A DNA stretch of 9,327 nt from a candidate division BRC1 bacterium ADurb.BinA292 (lineage in GTDB: Bacteria; Sumerlaeota; Sumerlaeia; MVZB01): assembly GCA_002068205.1 (NCBI GenBank), contig MVZB01000123.1:1-9327 (forward strand), in the 5' to 3' direction. The notes under the pieces were generated by a model. It saw only the letters and a list, made by a program, of their open reading frames with translations. It did not search any database and was not told where the DNA came from. This document shows positions 6,778 through 9,327 of this stretch, in pieces. Both the position numbers and the translations under genes were made by a program. Numbering within the stretch: the stretch's first letter is position 1; each line of letters starts with the position of its first letter.

Positions 6778-6843
6778 AATGACCATGCGCAAGTCGATCG
6801 AGTTACCCGCATCTGAGTTCGAAAAAATTCTTCCGCCATCCGA

Positions 6844-6852
6844 GGGAGGTGA
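6844..6852 (+). promoter_or_regulatory. Ribosome-binding site fixing the GTG start of the YbaK-type gene
   Basis: GGGAGGTGA lies 6 bases before GTG 6859 and is close to the full anti-16S complement. No ATG nearby in the frame competes, so the GTG start is well supported. Confidence 0.8.
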
Positions 6853-6858
6853 AGCGCC

Positions 6859-7416
6859 GTGTCAGTCCCCCCGCTGATCGAGCACTATCTTCACCGCGGC
6901 CAGATGCGAGTGGAGGAACACCAGCACCGGCCGGTTTATCGCGCGCGCGACCTGGCGGCCGTGGAATGCCTGGCCCCGGCGACGGTTGCGAAAACGGTGT
7001 TTTTTGTCTGTGGCCGGCAGATGATGCTGGCGGTGGTGCCCGCCGACCGCGATTTGAACCTGGGCCACATCCGCCTGCTGACCGGCTGCCGCGATGCCCG
7101 CCTGGCGACCGAACGGGAGATCCGCCAGCGGATTGAAACGCTGGCGCCGGGGGCGGTCCCGCCCTTCGGCTCGCTGTTCGGGATGCCGGTCTTCATGGAT
7201 GACGGCCTGCTCGACAACGATCTGTTCGAAGTGGCCGGCGGAGATCCGGCCCGGTCGCTGACGATCCGAATGGTCGATTTTCTGCGCCAGGAGACGCCGC
7301 TGATCCTGCCGCTGGCCTGCGCGCCGGCACCGGAGCGAACGCGGCGGCGCGCCGGACGGCGCAGCGGCGCCGGGATGCGCGTGACCGAGGGCGCCCATGC
7401 CTTCGTGCAGGCGTAG
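6859..7416 (+). CDS. YbaK/EbsC-family aminoacyl-tRNA deacylase domain protein
   Basis: A 185-residue cytoplasmic protein of the YbaK/ProX editing family, whose members hydrolyse mis-charged aminoacyl-tRNAs such as Cys- or Ala-tRNA(Pro). Seen in order: an N-terminal helix followed by HRPVYRARDLAAVECL (23-38); VAKTVFFV (43-50) with the family's conserved Lys45; the strand LAVVPADRDLNL (57-68); GCRDARLATEREI (76-88); GAVPPFGSLFGMPVFMDDGL (98-117), the diagnostic loop of this family; and the end strand TIRMVDFL (135-142). Residues 144-185 form an extra Arg/Ala-rich tail with no family counterpart that I recognise. The GTG start is supported by a strong ribosome-binding site. It is the only plus-strand gene here and no proS is adjacent, so it is a free-standing editing enzyme. 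Its tRNA target is not predictable. Confidence 0.85.
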   Translation: MSVPPLIEHYLHRGQMRVEEHQHRPVYRARDLAAVECLAPATVAKTVFFVCGRQMMLAVVPADRDLNLGHIRLLTGCRDARLATEREIRQRIETLAPGAVPPFGSLFGMPVFMDDGLLDNDLFEVAGGDPARSLTIRMVDFLRQETPLILPLACAPAPERTRRRAGRRSGAGMRVTEGAHAFVQA

Positions 7417-7459
7417 GCGGGCCGGGCATAGGATGTAAGCGGGTAGCCCCCCAAGTGAG

Positions 7460-7487
7460 CGAAATCCGTCGGATCCGACGGATTTCG
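7460..7487. repeat. Perfect 28-bp palindrome
   Basis: Every base from 7460 to 7487 pairs with its mirror. The centre is GGATCC (7471-7476), the left arm starts CGAAATCCGTC and the right arm ends GACGGATTTCG. As RNA it would give a 12-bp stem with a GATC loop. It lies 44 bases after the plus-strand stop codon but has no T-run, so it is not a standard terminator. The outer part of the right arm, CGACGGATTT, recurs directly at 7493-7502. It may be a dispersed intergenic repeat or a dimeric operator. Confidence 0.85.
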
Positions 7488-7492
7488 AGTCG

Positions 7493-7502
7493 CGACGGAT
7501 TT
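7493..7502 (+). repeat. Direct repeat of the palindrome arm (CGACGGATTT)
   Basis: CGACGGATTT occurs at 7476-7485, inside the palindrome, and again at 7493-7502, a 17-base period. It marks the end of the repeated zone before the 9-bp tandem units. Confidence 0.75.
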
Positions 7503-7506
7503 TCCT

Positions 7507-7533
7507 TACGTCCCTTATATCCCTTGTGTCCCT
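7507..7533. repeat. Three 9-bp tandem units
   Basis: The plus strand reads TACGTCCCT, TATATCCCT, TGTGTCCCT; that is T-R/A-N-R/T-TCCCT with the last five bases constant. On the minus strand the units are AGGGACACA, AGGGATATA and AGGGACGTA. This kind of short degenerate AGGGA-RYA repeat recalls multi-copy intergenic repeats of some environmental bacteria, but that is a memory and not a search. Confidence 0.7.
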
Positions 7534-7537
7534 GCTC

Positions 7538-7555
7538 TTCCTCGATCACGAGGAA
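7538..7555. repeat. Hairpin TTCCTCG-ATCA-CGAGGAA
   Basis: A perfect 7-bp stem with a 4-base loop follows 4 bases after the tandem units. It has no T-run on either side and so is not a clear terminator. It completes a series of symmetric elements that fill 7460-7555. Confidence 0.6.
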
Positions 7556-7588
7556 CGAGAGACGAGGGAGGATTCGTGCGCCCCGGGG

Positions 7589-7647
7589 GGACAAAACCCC
7601 TGCGGTCCGGGTGGGGGAAGGAGCGTCGCGAACCGCAGGGGCTGTCC
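7589..7647 (-). terminator. Intrinsic terminator candidate for the aldehyde dehydrogenase gene
   Basis: On the minus strand the 10-base arms CCCCTGCGGT (7641-7632) and ACCGCAGGGG (7606-7597) pair perfectly, with a 25-base loop, and TTTT (7596-7593) follows at once. The flanking GGACA (7589-7593) and TGTCC (7643-7647) also pair, but use the last T. It begins 13 bases after the stop codon at 7661. The long loop and short T-run make it weaker than a textbook terminator. Confidence 0.6.
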
Positions 7648-7660
7648 GTGGGAGGAACGT

Positions 7661-9133
7661 TCAGATCTTGATCGTCACCGTCTTGACTTCGGTGTATTGC
7701 TGGAGGCCATACTCGCCCAGTTCGCGGCCGATGCCGGACTGCTTGAACCCGCCGAACGGGGCGGCCGAATCGAAGACGTCGTAGCAATTGACCCAGACCG
7801 TGCCGGCGCGGACGTTGGCGGCGATGGCGTGGGCCTTGGTGATGTCGCGGGTCCAGACGGCGGCGGCCAGGCCGTAGACCGTGCGGTTGGCGCGCTCGAC
7901 GACCTCATCGAGGTCCTTGAACTTGATGAGGCTCATCACCGGGCCGAAGATCTCCTCGCGGGCGATCTTCATGTCGTCGTTCACATCGGCGAAGACCGTC
8001 GGCTCGATGAAGTAGCCGCGATCGCCGACGCGGCCGCCGCCACAGGTCATCCGCGCGCCTTCCTGCTTGCCGGCGTCGATGTAGCCCATTACCTTGTTGA
8101 ACTGCTCCTGGTCCACCTGCGGTCCCTGCTCGACGCCCTCGGCGAAGGGATCGCCGACCTTGCGGTCGCGGGCGCGCTCGGTGCTGCGCTCGACGAACTC
8201 GTCGTAGACCTTCTCCTCGACGAACAGGCGCGAACCCGCGCAGCAGCACTGCCCCTGGTTGAAGAAGAGGGCGAAATGGGAGCCCTCGATGGCGGCGTCC
8301 AGATCGGCGTCGGCGAAGACGATGTTCGGGCTCTTGCCGCCCAGCTCGAGCGTCACGCGTTTCAAGTTGCTCTTGGCGGCGGCCTCCATGATCAGGTGGC
8401 CGACTTCGGTCGAGCCGGTGAAGGCGATCTTGTCGACGTCCATGTGGCGGGCGAGGGCGGCGCCGGCGGTCGGTCCGTAGCCGGGGACGATGTTGACCGT
8501 GCCGGCGGGGAACCCGGCCTCGATGATCAGCTCGCCGACGCGCAGGGCAGAAAGCGGGGTCTGTTCGGCCACCTTCAGGACGACGGTGTTGCCGCAGGCC
8601 AGGGCCGGAGCGAGCTTCCAGGCCTGCATCAGCAGGGGGAAGTTCCAGGGGATGATCTGGCCGACGACGCCGACCGGTTCGTGGCGCGTGTAGCAGAAGT
8701 AATCGCCCTGAATCGGAATCGTCTTGCCGTGGACCTTGTCGGCCCAGCCGGCGTAGTAGCGGTAGCAGGCGATGGTCAGCGGGAGGTCGGCCGCCTTGGC
8801 GATCTCGTAGGGCTTGCCGTTGTCGAGGCTTTCAAGGCGGGCCAGTTCATCGGCGTGTTCCTCGATGAGGTCGGCCAGGCGGTTGAGCAGGTAGCCGCGC
8901 TCGGCCGCGGCGAGCCGGCGCCAGGGGCTGTTGCGCTCGAAGGCGGCGCGGGCGGCCTTGACGGCCCGGTCGATATCGGCCGCATCACCCTCGGCGACCT
9001 CGGCGATCACGTCGCCGGTGGCGGGGTTGATTGTCTCGAAGGTCTTGCCCGAGGCGGCCTTGACCCATTCATTATTGATAAGAAGCTGCGTGGCGCCGAT
9101 GCGCACCCGCGGCGGCAGTGTGGCGGTTGCCAT
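7661..9133 (-). CDS. NAD-dependent aldehyde dehydrogenase (ALDH1/ALDH2-like)
   Basis: A 490-residue cytosolic enzyme that oxidises an aldehyde to the acid, most likely with NAD+. The length is normal for the family. Seen: PWNFP (162-166, Asn164 stabilising the intermediate), LKVAEQTP (186-193, Lys187 for the cofactor), FTGSTEVG (238-245), LELGGKSPN (262-270, general base Glu263), NQGQCCCAGSR (292-302, nucleophile Cys297 aligned with the middle Cys of animal ALDH2), EEIFGPV and PFGGFKQSG. The sequence is strikingly close to animal ALDH1/ALDH2 in loops such as KVAEQTP, KQEGA and ELGEYGLQQYTEVKTVTIK, so acetaldehyde or another small or medium aldehyde is the likely substrate. Start ATG 9133 is chosen because AAAGGAG (9149-9143) lies 9 bases upstream. 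The longer frame to 9304 has no supporting site and crosses the promoter. It is a single gene with its own promoter and terminator candidates. Confidence 0.95.
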   Translation of the reverse strand: MATATLPPRVRIGATQLLINNEWVKAASGKTFETINPATGDVIAEVAEGDAADIDRAVKAARAAFERNSPWRRLAAAERGYLLNRLADLIEEHADELARLESLDNGKPYEIAKAADLPLTIACYRYYAGWADKVHGKTIPIQGDYFCYTRHEPVGVVGQIIPWNFPLLMQAWKLAPALACGNTVVLKVAEQTPLSALRVGELIIEAGFPAGTVNIVPGYGPTAGAALARHMDVDKIAFTGSTEVGHLIMEAAAKSNLKRVTLELGGKSPNIVFADADLDAAIEGSHFALFFNQGQCCCAGSRLFVEEKVYDEFVERSTERARDRKVGDPFAEGVEQGPQVDQEQFNKVMGYIDAGKQEGARMTCGGGRVGDRGYFIEPTVFADVNDDMKIAREEIFGPVMSLIKFKDLDEVVERANRTVYGLAAAVWTRDITKAHAIAANVRAGTVWVNCYDVFDSAAPFGGFKQSGIGRELGEYGLQQYTEVKTVTIKI

Positions 9134-9205
9134 GATGAGGGACTCCTTTGACTGGCAGAAAGCGAGCTCGCTCGGCCCCGGAGGAGGCACGGGTGCACGG
9201 GACGT

Positions 9206-9253
9206 GATACGATAGCGAACGCTGAAGGGGATACGATTTGCCCGACGTATCCC
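9206..9253. promoter_or_regulatory. GATACG half-site cluster upstream of the aldehyde dehydrogenase gene
   Basis: GATACGAT occurs at 9206-9213 and 9230-9237 (24-base period), and the reverse-oriented CGTATCCC at 9246-9253 pairs with GGGATACG at 9228-9235 as a perfect 8-base inverted repeat with a 10-base spacer. The cluster lies just downstream of the predicted start of transcription, where a repressor dimer or a leader hairpin could control the gene. No regulator gene is in view. Confidence 0.45.
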
Positions 9254-9275
9254 GAGGCTCAAATGATTACAGATA

Positions 9276-9304
9276 AATCTACTATTGCGCGGGCGAAGGA
9301 TCAA
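9276..9304 (-). promoter_or_regulatory. Candidate promoter of the aldehyde dehydrogenase gene
   Basis: The minus strand has TTGATC (9304-9299, four of six matches to TTGACA), 17 bases, then TAGATT (9281-9276, four of six matches to TATAAT), in the only AT-rich patch upstream of the gene. Transcription would start near 9268, giving a leader of about 135 bases before ATG 9133. The spacing is ideal but the hexamers are average. Confidence 0.45.
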
Positions 9305-9327
9305 CCGTTTTCGTGGGTGGGGGCGGG

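Larger units (their letters stand above)
6590..6858. promoter_or_regulatory. Divergent intergenic region between ATPase and YbaK-type genes
   Basis: 269 bases separate the two divergent genes, so promoters for both must lie here unless one is read from outside. The part at 6776-6833 is less GC-rich than the rest and is the likeliest promoter site for the plus-strand gene, but no clear -35/-10 pair at good spacing stands out. Dyads seen: ATTGCGC (6750-6756) with GCGCAAT (6771-6777), and a 14-base imperfect palindrome ATGGTTGCAGCCAT (6674-6687). A short open frame at 6674-6877 overlaps the YbaK-type start and has no ribosome-binding site, so I do not call it a gene. Confidence 0.5.
7417..7660. 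other. Gene-free region with stacked repeats between convergent genes
   Basis: These 244 bases lie between the ends of two convergent genes (stops at 7416 plus and 7661 minus). The palindrome, the tandem units, the 7538 hairpin and the minus-strand terminator stem account for most of it. No gene with a ribosome-binding site is present. The minus strand is open here and would encode GHKGYKGRK across the tandem units, but nothing suggests it is translated. Confidence 0.6.

Noticed and set aside
6674..6877. 67-codon plus-strand frame overlapping the YbaK-type start
   Set aside because: It has no ribosome-binding site before its ATG and overlaps, in another frame, the strongly supported GTG start at 6859.
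7460..7533. CRISPR array or riboswitch in the repeat region
   Set aside because: The repeats are a single palindrome and contiguous 9-bp units with no regular spacers, and there are no cas genes; no known riboswitch core can be seen.
7526..9151. Plus-strand open frame of 541 codons
   Set aside because: It is antisense to the aldehyde dehydrogenase, which has complete catalytic motifs over full length.
9134..9304. 57-residue N-terminal extension of the aldehyde dehydrogenase
   Set aside because: The extension has no family counterpart, covers the promoter candidate and GATACG cluster, and the strong ribosome-binding site lies before ATG 9133.

Overview
The window is GC-rich bacterial DNA, densely coding and mostly read leftward (minus strand). 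Nothing fixes the taxon. Candidate clues are the paired ABC-2 ATPase and large permease, the secreted TPR protein with an N-terminal 'VIVLNNGQTLRG' module, and short palindromic or tandem 9-bp intergenic repeats. These loosely suggest a PVC-type or similar environmental bacterium (Planctomycetota, Verrucomicrobiota, Kiritimatiellota, Lentisphaerota). This is a weak inference.

Layout from right to left. (1) A monocistronic NAD-type aldehyde dehydrogenase (9133-7661, minus) has a promoter candidate and a cluster of GATACG half-sites upstream and an intrinsic-terminator candidate just after its stop. (2) A gene-free 244-bp stretch (7417-7660) holds a perfect 28-bp palindrome, a repeated half-site, three 9-bp tandem units and a hairpin. 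(3) A YbaK/EbsC-type aminoacyl-tRNA deacylase domain protein (6859-7416) is the only plus-strand gene. It is divergent from (4) an ABC-2 transporter pair, ATPase (6589-5855) and 12-TM permease (5814-4111). (5) A strong sigma70-like promoter overlapping the permease stop drives a second unit: an exported TPR protein (4023-2368), a membrane-anchored TPR-like protein (2350-1745) and a ribokinase-type sugar kinase (1741-794). The last two genes of this unit are tightly spaced, and the kinase GTG start has its ribosome-binding site inside the preceding gene. (6) After 142 bp comes a Gfo/Idh/MocA-type oxidoreductase (651-1) that runs off the left edge.

The most notable anomaly is at the left edge. 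Within about 20 bases the oxidoreductase reading frame changes, still in frame, into what looks like the C-terminal 4Fe-4S motif of NADH-quinone oxidoreductase subunit I (NuoI) of proteobacterial type. This looks like a chimeric junction, either an assembly artefact through a short shared sequence or a real fusion, and not like a normal oxidoreductase. Apart from that, the genes are recognisable families. No CRISPR array, RNA gene, transposase or phage gene was seen.
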